Origin: an uncultured Eubacterium sp.
GTDB taxonomy: Bacteria > Bacillota > Clostridia > Lachnospirales > Lachnospiraceae
Direction of reading: 5' to 3'
NCBI GenBank assembly: GCA_937915825.1
Contig: CALGGT010000002.1
Location: 1-53,113 of the forward strand
DNA: 53,113 nt
Shown: positions 1 through 8,277 of the stretch, piece after piece
Layout of the letters: every line of letters starts with the position of its first letter
Position numbering within the stretch: position 1 is the first letter of the stretch
The notes under the pieces: generated by a model
What the model was told of the DNA's origin: nothing
Database searches by the model: none
The model's input: the letters and a program-made list of their open reading frames with translations, nothing else
Position numbers and translations under genes: made by a program

Positions 1-42
1 CTGATTGCCAAACCCCTTGCAATTAGGGCATTTTCAAATCTT

Positions 43-77
43 CATGTCTCCTTTTGGCAATTTTCGTGTCTCCTTTT
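43..77. repeat. 13-bp direct repeat, 22-bp period
   Basis: CATGTCTCCTTTT at 43-55 recurs as CGTGTCTCCTTTT at 65-77 (one mismatch). Closely spaced repeats like this can mark the end of an insertion sequence, but no transposase or inverted repeat is visible, so origin is unknown. Confidence 0.4.
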
Positions 78-263
78 TTTGAGTGTCGAATCTATAACTC
101 AGAGCGGAAGAAACGGATTTGCAAGAAATTAACATAAACCTGTAAATAGGATATACCTTGTCTAAGACATAGCCAATTAAATCGCACCTGTTTTGCCCAC
201 TACCATTGATCAATGAAAACATAGAAGAAGCAAGGTTTATATCCCGTCGGCTCTGCCACCTCT

Positions 264-295
264 GGACGTCCTGTTTACTACAATGCAGGACGTCC
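264..295. repeat. Perfect 10-bp hairpin
   Basis: GGACGTCCTG (264-273) and its exact reverse complement CAGGACGTCC (286-295) flank a 12-nt loop. No T-run follows, so it is a weak terminator candidate or an operator-like palindrome; the inner GGACGTCC is itself palindromic. Confidence 0.5.
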
Positions 296-630
296 TAAAT
301 TTTGCATTTCTGCCATCTGAAATTGTCGATATTGCGTTGATTAATACGTGTGTATACTGTTATTTGCATTTTTTGACGATTGCTCACGCAAAAACACAGT
401 TCTCAACGGTTAAATACAATCAAATCAGCATCATCAAAAGTACGCTTTTTCCCTCTTGTTATTCTATCCGATCAATGAGATTTTAGGCACTTTGCACAGC
501 ACTTTTTATAACCATCTATGATTCTACCTCTTTTTTTGCGTTCACAATTATAGAGATTGATCCTAGAGTGAGGTGTACCCACGTTGGCTCCGGTCACGCT
601 CGATTTTGAAGTCAGGAGAAACAGCCGCGG

Positions 631-1404
631 ATGAACAGATTAAGTTATCAGATCCAGTTTGAGGAAGATCTCCAGACCATAAGCGGTGTCCGATCTCTGC
701 GGGAAGGGCCCAACATCATCGTCGATCGCCTTCCGGATGCCACGCTCCGCCGGGTAAGCGCAGTCATGAGGTTTGAAACAGAGCCCCGGGAACAGATCTT
801 CATGAACGGCTTCCAGACGTGGACCTATTGTCCCGAACTCGCACGCTCAGAATATACAAAGCGTATGGGGCACTTCCCGCAGACACTGATTGACCGATTC
901 GGACTTGAACGTTACGGAGACTACTATTTCGTCGACTACCCGGAAAAGCCGGGCGTCAGCCACGGGGTCAGCTATTGCTACTTCCGCCTCGACGATCGTT
1001 TCCGGCTTCTCGCTTCTCTGGATGAGCGTGCAGGGTATACCCTGTTCTGCTATGACAGTCCGACCGGTACGCTGCGTTTGGAGCGCGACTGTTCGGGACT
1101 GCACTGCTTCGGTGAGTTTCACGCCTTTGATCTGTTCTACGCCGAGGGAACTGAGAAGGAAGTTTTCGATGCGTGGTTTGAAGCAATGAGCATACACCCG
1201 CGCACAACGGAGCGCATCGCAGGCTATACCAGCTGGTATAACCGCTATGAGGACATCACACAGGATACCATTCGGGAAGATCTGAAGGGCTGTATCGGAA
1301 AGCTTCAACCCGGCGATCTTTTCCAGATCGATGACGGCTGGGAACCCTCCGTCGGCGACTGGCTGATGCCGGATGTGACCAAATTTCCTGCCGGAATGAA
1401 GCAG
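631..1404 (+). CDS. Truncated alpha-galactosidase (GH36) N-terminal fragment
   Basis: The first 258 residues of the open frame match the beta-sandwich N-terminal domain of GH36 alpha-galactosidases and the start of their catalytic barrel: a GFQTW strand near residue 50, a GYTSWYNRYEDIT segment near 208-220 and the IDDGW motif at 233-237. The downstream KWD-type segment carrying the catalytic nucleophile is absent, so the product could not be active. The start is ATG 631 behind AGGAGA at 614-619. At about residue 259 the frame runs directly into SerC, an unrelated family. Leucine codons here are mostly CTG/CTC/CTT and sampled GC is higher (33 of 60 at both 1081-1140 and 1201-1260) than in the SerC part. 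I read this as foreign sequence joined artificially, not as a natural fusion. Confidence 0.75.
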
Positions 1405-2424
1405 GCAGCGGACGAGATGCTCGATTATCAGGGCAGCGGACAGAGCGTAATGGAGATGAGCCATCGTTCCAAGGTATACGATGAGATCATCAAAGATGCG
1501 GAAAAGGATTTAAGAGAATTAATGAATATTCCGGAGAATTACGAGGTCCTTTTCTTGCAGGGCGGCGCTTCCCAGCAATTTGCCATGATCCCCATGAATT
1601 TAAAGAAGAACGGAGTTGCGGATTACATCGTAACCGGTCAATGGGCGAAGAAAGCCTTTGCGGAGGCAGGAAAATATTTAAAAGCAAATAAGATCGCTAC
1701 ATCTGAGGATGAAACCTTTTCCTACATTCCGGATTGCTCGGATCTTCCCATTAGCGAGGATGCGGATTACGTATATATTTGCGAGAACAATACCATCTAC
1801 GGAACCAAGTATAAAACCCTTCCCAATACCAAAGGAAAAACGTTGGTCGCGGATGTATCCTCCTGCTTTTTATCGGAGCCGGTAGACGTGGAAAAATACG
1901 GCGTGATCTACGGTGGCGTCCAAAAGAACGTAGGACCGGCCGGCGTGGTCATCGTGATCATTCGCAAGGATTTAATTCCGGAAAGTGTAGATGACAGCGT
2001 ACCTACCATGCTTCAATATAAGACCCATGCCGATGCAAAGAGCCTTTATAACACACCTCCCTGCTATGGAATTTACATTTGCGGCAAGGTGTTCAAATGG
2101 TTGAAGAAAATGGGCGGCTTACAGGCCATCAAGGAAAAGAACGAAGAGAAAGCCAAGATCCTCTATGATTTCTTAGATGAAAGCAATTTATTTAAGGGAA
2201 CGGTCCGCAAGGAAGATCGTTCTCTGATGAACGTACCTTTTGTAACCGGAAATGAGGAACTGGATGCGAAATTCGTGAAGGAAGCAACCGAAGCAGGTTT
2301 TGTCAATTTAAAGGGACATCGTACGGTAGGTGGTATGCGTGCCAGCATTTACAACGCAATGCCGAAGGAAGGCGTTGAGAAATTGGTTGCCTTCATGAAG
2401 GAGTTTGAAGCAAAGAACGCATAA
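1405..2424 (+). CDS. serC: Phosphoserine aminotransferase SerC, 5'-truncated
   Basis: SerC is a PLP enzyme that converts 3-phosphohydroxypyruvate and glutamate to phosphoserine in serine synthesis. The sequence from about residue 259 of the open frame is clear SerC: SVMEMSHRSK, FLQGGASQQFAMIPMNL, VADVSSCFLSEP and the PLP-binding lysine in YGGVQKNVGPAG (Lys432 of the open frame). It has about 339 residues against roughly 360 for the family, so some 20 N-terminal residues and the start codon are missing. It is fused in frame to a GH36 fragment at a GCAGCGGACGAGAT stretch (1405-1418) that encodes AADE, a word plausible in both families. Leucine codons switch to mostly TTA, as in the following genes. 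The real gene is probably intact in the source genome. Confidence 0.85.
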   Translation, partial: AADEMLDYQGSGQSVMEMSHRSKVYDEIIKDAEKDLRELMNIPENYEVLFLQGGASQQFAMIPMNLKKNGVADYIVTGQWAKKAFAEAGKYLKANKIATSEDETFSYIPDCSDLPISEDADYVYICENNTIYGTKYKTLPNTKGKTLVADVSSCFLSEPVDVEKYGVIYGGVQKNVGPAGVVIVIIRKDLIPESVDDSVPTMLQYKTHADAKSLYNTPPCYGIYICGKVFKWLKKMGGLQAIKEKNEEKAKILYDFLDESNLFKGTVRKEDRSLMNVPFVTGNEELDAKFVKEATEAGFVNLKGHRTVGGMRASIYNAMPKEGVEKLVAFMKEFEAKNA

Positions 2425-2468
2425 ACGGACGATCGGAACGCGTAGGCGAATGATCGAAAAGGTTATTT

Positions 2469-3683
2469 ATGGAAAAGAGAATGAATGATCCCAGAAATAT
2501 CCAATTGGGATTAAGTCGTATGAACGAAATCATGAGCCTTCTGGGGAATCCTCAGGAGGCTTTCCCATATATCCACATAGCGGGCACCAACGGAAAAGGC
2601 TCGGTAGGAGCATATCTTAGCCATCTTTTATCCAAAACCGGTGAGACGGTGGGGTGGTTTTCTTCCCCTGCTATTTTTTCCGAAGGAGAGGAGATCGCCT
2701 TTGTAACACAGGGAAAGATCCAATATTTAACGGAAGAAGAGAGAAGTTGTTACCAGCAGGAACTAAACGGGTATGCAAGGAACATGAGTGAGCCGTTAAC
2801 GCCCTTTGAAGGGTTAACGGCCCTGGCTTTTTACGCATTTGCCAAGAAGAAGGTGGACCGGGCGGTAATCGAATGTGGAATGGGAGGACGTGGAGATTCT
2901 ACAAATGTAGTCAAGAATCCCCAGGCGGTTGTTTTTACCTCCATTGACGTGGATCATGTGAATTTTTTAGGGCATACATTGGAAGAGATCAGCAAGGAAA
3001 AAGCAGGCATTATCAAAGAGAACACCAAGGTGATCATCGGGGATGAAAAGCCGGAAGTTAGGCGGGTGATCGAAAAGGAAGCGGAGGAGAAACATGGAAA
3101 GATTTACCGGGTGGAGGGGGAGATTCCTTATGAGGTGGAAGATGAATGCGTGGTATTTGATTTTCTTGACATAAAGAGGATCCGACTAAAAACCCTGGGG
3201 GCTTATCAGGTTCAAAACGCATGCCTTGCCATTACCTGCGCCAGGGCTTTGGGGATCACAGATCCGACGTTGATCCAAAAAAGCCTGGAAGAAACCAGGA
3301 TCTCCGGAAGGATGGAAGTGATCCGTAAAAAACCTTTGTGGATTCGGGATGGGGGACATAATCCCGCGGGGATCACTGCCTTGTTACAAAGTCTGCCGCC
3401 CGGTGCGTTTGGGTGCGTGTTTGGAGTCTTTGCCGATAAGGAATATGAAAAAATGCTGGATTTATTATGCGAGAGAATCTCTGTTTTTATCCTGGTAAGA
3501 CCAACGGATCCAAGAGGGTTAGACCCTGAGATCGCAAAAAGCTATTTAGAGAAAAAGGGGATCCGGGCTTTCGTTTCACAAAGCGTAAAAGATGGTTTAA
3601 AACTGGGAGACCAGATGGAGATGAATTTTGTGATTTGTGGCAGTTTGTCGTTGTTAAAGGAGGCAGGAGAGTGGAAGCAGTAG
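2469..3683 (+). CDS. folC: Folylpolyglutamate / dihydrofolate synthase
   Basis: FolC adds glutamate to folates, and in many bacteria also makes dihydrofolate from dihydropteroate. The ATP-binding loop HIAGTNGKGS lies at residues 36-45, followed by the family segments ECGMGGRGDSTNV, FTSIDVDHVNFLGHT and KEKAGIIKEN, and a C-terminal Mur-ligase-like domain with RDGGHNPAG. The 404 residues are slightly short because the N-terminus before the P-loop is abbreviated. An in-frame TGA at 2451 rules out a longer start. The ribosome-binding site is weak (AAAAGG, 2457-2462). It overlaps the following HAD gene by 13 bp, which points to translational coupling. No other folate gene is present in the window. 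Confidence 0.92.
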   Translation: MEKRMNDPRNIQLGLSRMNEIMSLLGNPQEAFPYIHIAGTNGKGSVGAYLSHLLSKTGETVGWFSSPAIFSEGEEIAFVTQGKIQYLTEEERSCYQQELNGYARNMSEPLTPFEGLTALAFYAFAKKKVDRAVIECGMGGRGDSTNVVKNPQAVVFTSIDVDHVNFLGHTLEEISKEKAGIIKENTKVIIGDEKPEVRRVIEKEAEEKHGKIYRVEGEIPYEVEDECVVFDFLDIKRIRLKTLGAYQVQNACLAITCARALGITDPTLIQKSLEETRISGRMEVIRKKPLWIRDGGHNPAGITALLQSLPPGAFGCVFGVFADKEYEKMLDLLCERISVFILVRPTDPRGLDPEIAKSYLEKKGIRAFVSQSVKDGLKLGDQMEMNFVICGSLSLLKEAGEWKQ

Positions 3684-4336
3684 TTTTTGATATGGATGGA
3701 GTGATCTTTGATTCGGAGCAATTGGTGTTGGATTCCTGGGAGACGGTGGCAGGAAAATATGAAATTTCCGATATAAAGCCTGTGATGCTTCGCTGTGTAG
3801 GAACCAATCGGGATAAAACCAAAGAGATTGTGTTAGATGCTTACGGGAAAGATTTTCCCTATGAGAAGTTTCGAGCAGAAGCATCGGCTCAATATCAACG
3901 GTTTATGGACCAGGGAAAATTAACCCTAAAACCTGGTTTGCATGATTTGTTAGATTATTTAAAAGATCGGAGGATCCCGATGGCGGTTGCGTCCTCCACT
4001 CGTCGGGAAATGGTAAAAAAGGAATTAACGTATGCCGGTGTGATCGATTCTTTTCAAGTGATCTACGGAGGCGATAATGTTAGAAATTCCAAGCCTCATC
4101 CGGAGATTTATTTAGAGACTTGTAAAAGTTTGGGTGTGGCGCCGGAAGAAAGTTACGCCATTGAGGACTCGATCTTTGGGATCGAGGCTGCGTATCGGGC
4201 GGGGATGACCCCTTTAATGGTTCCGGATCTGTTGGAGCCTACTCCGGAGGCAAAGAAGCAGGCAAAGGGAATCTTTCAGGATTTACGGGAGGTTAGGGAT
4301 TATTTGATCCAGGTGGAGAAAGATTGGAATGAATGA
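3671..4336 (+). CDS. HAD-superfamily hydrolase, beta-phosphoglucomutase-like
   Basis: A cytoplasmic haloacid-dehalogenase-fold phosphatase or mutase. The N-terminal DxD motif (FDMDGVIFDSE, Asp7 and Asp9) gives the nucleophile and acid/base. A four-helix cap follows, then VASSTRREM (motif II), KPHPEIYL (motif III lysine) and IEDSIFGIEAA (motif IV). I chose GTG 3671 because AAAGGAGGC (3656-3664) sits 6 nt upstream; an earlier ATG at 3635 lies inside folC without a comparable site. The product is 221 residues. It overlaps folC and the next HAD gene, so the three are almost certainly co-transcribed. Substrate cannot be told from sequence. Confidence 0.85.
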   Translation: MEAVVFDMDGVIFDSEQLVLDSWETVAGKYEISDIKPVMLRCVGTNRDKTKEIVLDAYGKDFPYEKFRAEASAQYQRFMDQGKLTLKPGLHDLLDYLKDRRIPMAVASSTRREMVKKELTYAGVIDSFQVIYGGDNVRNSKPHPEIYLETCKSLGVAPEESYAIEDSIFGIEAAYRAGMTPLMVPDLLEPTPEAKKQAKGIFQDLREVRDYLIQVEKDWNE

Positions 4337-5012
4337 AGGAATGAGAGACGGGATTATTTTTGATTTGGATGGGACTCTTTTGGATTCCATGTGGGTTTGG
4401 GATGATGTAGACCGAGAGTTTTTAGGAAATCGGGGACTGGAGGTTCCGGCGGATTACCAAAAGGAGATTGTGGCCCTGGGATTTGAGGAAACGGCCCATT
4501 ACACCATAGAACGGTTTCATCTGGATGAGGATCCGGCAGATATTATGAACGAATGGCGGCATATGGCGGAGGAAAAATACGCCTGGGATGTAGACGTAAA
4601 GCCGATGGTTATTCCTATGTTGGCCTGGTTCAAGGATCACGACATGAAGTTGGGGATCGCCACCTCTTCCTATGAATCCTTATTTATGCCCTGTTTGGAA
4701 CGAAATCAGATTTTACAATATTTTGACGCGATCGCCAAAACCGAGGAGGTGCACGTGGGGAAAAATAAGCCGGATGTGTACCTTCTTGCCGCGGAAAAGT
4801 TGAAGAAAAGACCGGAAGAATGCGTGGTTTTTGAGGATATTTTTCAGGGGATCCAAACAGCAAAGGAAGCGGGATTTCATACTGTAGCCGTATACGATGA
4901 AAAAAATCGGGATATGTGGGAAAAGACCAAGGAAATCGCCCATCACAGCATTTTAAATTTTAACGAGTTATTCGAAACGAAGAATCGAATGAAAGAGGTG
5001 TTTTTTGGTTGA
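4329..5012 (+). CDS. HAD-superfamily hydrolase, phosphatase-type
   Basis: A second HAD-fold enzyme of 227 residues with IIFDLDGTLLDSMWVW (Asp12, Asp14), IATSSYESL (motif II), KNKPDVYLLAAEKL (motif III) and VFEDIFQGIQTAKEAG (motif IV). DGTLLDSM and the NKPDVYL segment are typical of small-molecule phosphatases of this family. It overlaps the preceding HAD gene by 8 bp. An alternative in-frame start is ATG 4341, but that would put the upstream AAGGA too close. The -35 box of the next promoter overlaps the stop codon of this gene, so it is probably the last gene of the folC unit. Substrate unknown. Confidence 0.85.
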   Translation: MNEGMRDGIIFDLDGTLLDSMWVWDDVDREFLGNRGLEVPADYQKEIVALGFEETAHYTIERFHLDEDPADIMNEWRHMAEEKYAWDVDVKPMVIPMLAWFKDHDMKLGIATSSYESLFMPCLERNQILQYFDAIAKTEEVHVGKNKPDVYLLAAEKLKKRPEECVVFEDIFQGIQTAKEAGFHTVAVYDEKNRDMWEKTKEIAHHSILNFNELFETKNRMKEVFFG

Positions 5013-5037
5013 CTGATCCCGGAATATCTAGTACAAT
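5009..5037 (+). promoter_or_regulatory. Sigma-A promoter for the zapA-like gene
   Basis: TTGACT (5009-5014), 17-bp spacer, TACAAT (5032-5037), 37 bp before the ATG at 5075. The -35 box overlaps the stop codon of the upstream HAD gene. Confidence 0.7.
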
Positions 5038-5074
5038 AAATATGGTTCATTATCTTTGAAAGAGGGGTTTTCGT

Positions 5075-5911
5075 ATGAACAATAAAAATGATGTGGAAGT
5101 TTACATCAACGGGAAAAAATACGTGATCTGCGGGTATGAGAGCGCTCAATATCTTCAGCAGGTTGCCATTTATATCAACGGGAAATACGCCGATTACAAG
5201 GAAAACGATGCATTTGTATTTATGAATCAGGATTTGCAGAACGTTTTATTAATGTTAAATATCGCCGATGATTATTTCGTGGCAGAGCGAAATTATAAGA
5301 ATATGAAGCTTGACAACGAAAAAAAGGACAATACTATCCTTGAAATGAAACATCAGGCTATGGATTTCGAAGAACAACGGAACAAGTATGAAAAAGAAAT
5401 CAAAGAACTTCAGAAGAATCTGGAGAAGGCTCGTTCTGAGGCGTTGGTTTTGGAGATGAAGAACCAGGGAACCCAGGAAGATCTGGATGAGGTTCGTTCC
5501 AAGAAGAATGAATACAAAGAAAAGGTCGAAGAAGCCAAAAGACAGGCTACGGAATCCAAGGAACAGCTTCGAAGAAGTAAGGAAGAGTCCAGACAGCAGA
5601 TTGATGGCTTCCGCAAAAAATATGAGCAGGAAAAGAACGATCTGCTGCAAAAGTTCGAACAGGCCAAGACGGATATGAAACAAAAATATTCTTCCGCTTC
5701 GGACAATGTGAAGGAGCAATACGAGGCTAAGCTTGAGGAAGAAAAATCCAAACAGGAAGCCAAATTTGAGGAAGAAAAATCCAAACATGAATCCGAAATG
5801 ATGGAAATGATGGAGAATTACGAAGAAGAAAAGCGTGAAATGAAGAAATTGATGGAAGATATGCAGAAGAAGATCGATACCCTGGAACGGCAAAAAAGAA
5901 ATCGAAGATAA
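5075..5911 (+). CDS. zapA: ZapA-domain protein with very long coiled coil
   Basis: Residues 1-80 resemble ZapA, the small cytoplasmic protein that binds FtsZ filaments and promotes Z-ring bundling: VEVYINGKKYVICG, then QDLQNVLLMLNIADDYF. ZapA proteins are usually about 80-130 residues; this one has 278. Residues ~85-275 are a continuous, highly charged Glu/Lys/Arg/Gln heptad region with an internal repeat (EEEKSKQEAKFEEEKSKHE). There is no signal peptide or membrane segment. The start ATG 5075 follows AGAGGGG (5061-5067), and it has its own promoter at 5009-5037. The U32 gene follows, a neighbour I recall as common for zapA in Clostridia. A role as an FtsZ spacer or scaffold is inference. Confidence 0.8.
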   Translation: MNNKNDVEVYINGKKYVICGYESAQYLQQVAIYINGKYADYKENDAFVFMNQDLQNVLLMLNIADDYFVAERNYKNMKLDNEKKDNTILEMKHQAMDFEEQRNKYEKEIKELQKNLEKARSEALVLEMKNQGTQEDLDEVRSKKNEYKEKVEEAKRQATESKEQLRRSKEESRQQIDGFRKKYEQEKNDLLQKFEQAKTDMKQKYSSASDNVKEQYEAKLEEEKSKQEAKFEEEKSKHESEMMEMMENYEEEKREMKKLMEDMQKKIDTLERQKRNRR

Positions 5912-5945
5912 GAAACGTAAGAAGATAAAGAAGATAAGCATGAGA

Positions 5946-5976
5946 GAGCGAGAAATCCAACATAGGTTTCTCGCTC
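5946..5976 (+). terminator. Hairpin between zapA-like and U32 genes
   Basis: GAGCGAGAAA (5946-5955) pairs perfectly with TTTCTCGCTC (5967-5976) around an 11-nt loop. Only CTATATT follows, so it is at best a weak or processing-type terminator. Confidence 0.45.
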
Positions 5977-6012
5977 CTATATTAAGGATGTTCGGAGAAG
6001 GTGGAGATGACC

Positions 6013-8277
6013 ATGAAGGATGTGGAAATACTAGCGCCGGGAGGAAGCGTGGAATCTATTTATGCCGGGCTTCAATACGGTGCCGACGCGATCTATACAG
6101 GTGTCGATCGTTTTTCCGCACGGGCGTTTGCGAAGAATCCAACGGTTCCGGCGTTATGCCAATGTCTGGATTATGCCCATTTGCACGGAAAAAAGATTTA
6201 TTTAACCTGTAATATTTTGCTGCATCCGGATGAGATCGAAGAAGCATTGTATGAGCGGATCGCTCCCTTGTACGAACATGGGTTGGATGGCGTGATCGTG
6301 CAGGATTTCGGGGTCATGAAGTATTTGCATCATTTTTTTCCGGACTTACCCATCCACGCCAGTACGCAAATGACGGTATTAACCCATCATTGTGACGAAT
6401 GGATGACTGGATATGGGATAACCCGGGTGGTCCCGGCCAGAGAATTAAGCTGGAAGGATCTGGCTCTTTTTGCCCGTCAGACGGATAAGGAATTAGAAGT
6501 ATTTGTACATGGGGCCTTATGCTATGGATATTCCGGCCAGTGTTTGTTAAGTGAGGTGATCGGCGGACGCAGTGGAAACCGGGGAATGTGTGCGGGGACC
6601 TGTCGCCTGCCCTATCAGGCTGAGAATGGAAAAGAGCTGTTTTTGTTGAATACGAAAGATTTATGTGCCGTTCATTCTCTGGAGGATCTGATCCACATCG
6701 GCATCCAATCCTTTAAGATCGAAGGGCGGATGAAAGGGGTTTCCTATACAGCGATGACCGCTTGTTATTACCGGAAGATCGCGGATCAGATCCTTCTTGG
6801 AAGGCGAATGGATGCGAACGATCTTTTAGACATGAGAAGAGATCTGGCAGATATTTATAATCGGGGCGGTTTTTGCGAAGGATTTTTACCGCCTGGAAAG
6901 AAAGAGTCGATTTATTACACAAAAAAGAATAATCATTACGGCGTTCCGGTGGGGAAAGTGAAAACGGTAAAAAACCGGGAATTCACCTATGAAACCCTGG
7001 AAACCATTCACGGTCAGGATGTTCTAACGGTAAGAGACGAGATGGAACGGGATCTGTATGAATATACCCTGAAACAGAACACGCCGGACATTCCTCCTCA
7101 TCAGGTGGTATCCGCCCGCTATCAATCGGAATTTCCTCTGAAACCCGGTGATCTGGTTTTTCGTCGAAAGAACGCCATGCTTTTAGAAAAATTTGAACAA
7201 GAGAAAAAGCTCCTCATTCCGTTGCAAATGACGTTGAAGGGGAAGATCGGAGAGCCGATCACCTTGTATTTACAGGCAAAGATCGAAGGGGAGGCAGTCG
7301 GAAAGGACGGAGAAAAAGACGTTAAGGTGATGATACAGAAAGGAGTGGGAGAGGCTTCTTTGAATGCGCCGGTGGATCCGGAACGGGTAAGGAAACCGTT
7401 GTCTCAGCTAGGGAATACAAACTTTTTTCTGGAGAAGTTAGAAGTCGATCTGGAAGAGGGCATGTTTGTTCCCATGGGAGCTTTGAAAGCCATGCGTCGG
7501 GAAGGGGTTGAAAAGTTAGAACTTGAGCTCCTTCGCCTTTTTTACAGGAAGGTGCCTTCTAAGGATCCCCTGGAGACAGAATCTCCGTTAAAACCTTATC
7601 CCAAAACCCTGGTAACGCTGGAAAGCGGGCAGCAGGCACAGGCTTTGAAACCTTATGAAAACCTGGTTCCCCATATTTTGCTGGATGAATTGTCCCCGGA
7701 TGATTGGCAGATCGCCGTCGATCATTTGGAAAACCGTACATTTGTTTTATCTTTGCCCCAGGTTTTATCCTATGAGAACCGGAAGAAAATACTACGTTTC
7801 AAACCTTCTTTGGAAAAGATCTTTGCGGAGAAAGTGGAAGCGTTGTACATTCATTCCCTGGAGGATCTTTCCCTCTGGAACGAGCTTGGAATGGAAGGAT
7901 ATCCAAGGATCAAAGGAGACCGACTTTATGCCACCAATCCCTATGCGACCCGGGTTTATAAGGAGTTGGGCTTTGAATATGAAGGATCGATCCTCTACGG
8001 ACCGAAGGCGGTGATGCTCACGGAAGGGTGTCCGCTCAGGGAATTAAAGGGATGTCAGAAGAAGAAGGGACGTACGAAAAGGAGGAAAACTTTTTTTCAA
8101 ACTCCTAAAAAAGATTCCTTTTATGCCATAAATCTGTGCGATTATTGTTATAATGTGATCTACGAAGATAAGAAGGAAGGAACTCCAATTCCTGGGAAAA
8201 CCGGACGGATCGACGTTCATGGGATGTCCGTGAAGGAGATGGAAAGGATATTGAATCAATGGAATTGTTTATTGTAG
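6013..8277 (+). CDS. U32-family peptidase / RlhA-like protein with DUF3656-type C-terminus
   Basis: Large member (754 residues) of the U32 family, annotated as collagenase-like peptidases; several members are now known as tRNA or 23S rRNA hydroxylation enzymes. It begins with the hallmark EILAPGGSVESIYAGLQYGA. The U32 signature ExFxHGALCxGYSGQC starts at Glu162 with Cys170, followed by a cysteine-bearing GMCAGTC segment. The C-terminal half is an extension of the DUF3656 type ending in a second cysteine-rich segment (NLCDYCYN). ATG 6013 is preferred over GTG 6001 and ATG 6007 because GGTGGAG (6000-6006) is 6 nt upstream. The end overlaps the SEDS gene by 19 bp. RNA hydroxylation is more likely than proteolysis, by family analogy only. 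Confidence 0.85.
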   Translation: MKDVEILAPGGSVESIYAGLQYGADAIYTGVDRFSARAFAKNPTVPALCQCLDYAHLHGKKIYLTCNILLHPDEIEEALYERIAPLYEHGLDGVIVQDFGVMKYLHHFFPDLPIHASTQMTVLTHHCDEWMTGYGITRVVPARELSWKDLALFARQTDKELEVFVHGALCYGYSGQCLLSEVIGGRSGNRGMCAGTCRLPYQAENGKELFLLNTKDLCAVHSLEDLIHIGIQSFKIEGRMKGVSYTAMTACYYRKIADQILLGRRMDANDLLDMRRDLADIYNRGGFCEGFLPPGKKESIYYTKKNNHYGVPVGKVKTVKNREFTYETLETIHGQDVLTVRDEMERDLYEYTLKQNTPDIPPHQVVSARYQSEFPLKPGDLVFRRKNAMLLEKFEQEKKLLIPLQMTLKGKIGEPITLYLQAKIEGEAVGKDGEKDVKVMIQKGVGEASLNAPVDPERVRKPLSQLGNTNFFLEKLEVDLEEGMFVPMGALKAMRREGVEKLELELLRLFYRKVPSKDPLETESPLKPYPKTLVTLESGQQAQALKPYENLVPHILLDELSPDDWQIAVDHLENRTFVLSLPQVLSYENRKKILRFKPSLEKIFAEKVEALYIHSLEDLSLWNELGMEGYPRIKGDRLYATNPYATRVYKELGFEYEGSILYGPKAVMLTEGCPLRELKGCQKKKGRTKRRKTFFQTPKKDSFYAINLCDYCYNVIYEDKKEGTPIPGKTGRIDVHGMSVKEMERILNQWNCLL

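Larger units (their letters stand above)
1..600. other. AT-rich leader with no supported gene
   Basis: I see no convincing coding region here. The longest open frames (34-222 minus, 283-486 plus) have no recognisable motif, no good ribosome-binding site and atypical composition. The stretch holds a short direct repeat (43-77) and a perfect hairpin (264-295). Composition changes from AT-rich to GC-richer around 560-630, where the GH36 fragment begins. It lies on the far side of a suspected chimeric join, so it may not belong to the same genome as the rest. Confidence 0.6.

Noticed and set aside
283..486. 67-residue open frame
   Set aside because: No ribosome-binding site or motif, odd composition, and it starts inside a hairpin.
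631..2424. A natural two-domain GH36-aminotransferase fusion enzyme
   Set aside because: The GH36 part stops before its catalytic nucleophile and the SerC part lacks its start; composition changes at the join. An artefact is far more likely.
3635..3670. Earlier ATG start for the first HAD hydrolase
   Set aside because: It lies inside folC with no ribosome-binding site, whereas GTG 3671 has a strong AAAGGAGGC at proper spacing.
5255..5941. 228-residue minus-strand frame rich in Leu and Phe, resembling a membrane protein
   Set aside because: It is the antisense shadow of the Glu/Lys-rich coiled coil of the ZapA-like gene; GAA/AAA codons read backwards as TTC/TTT.
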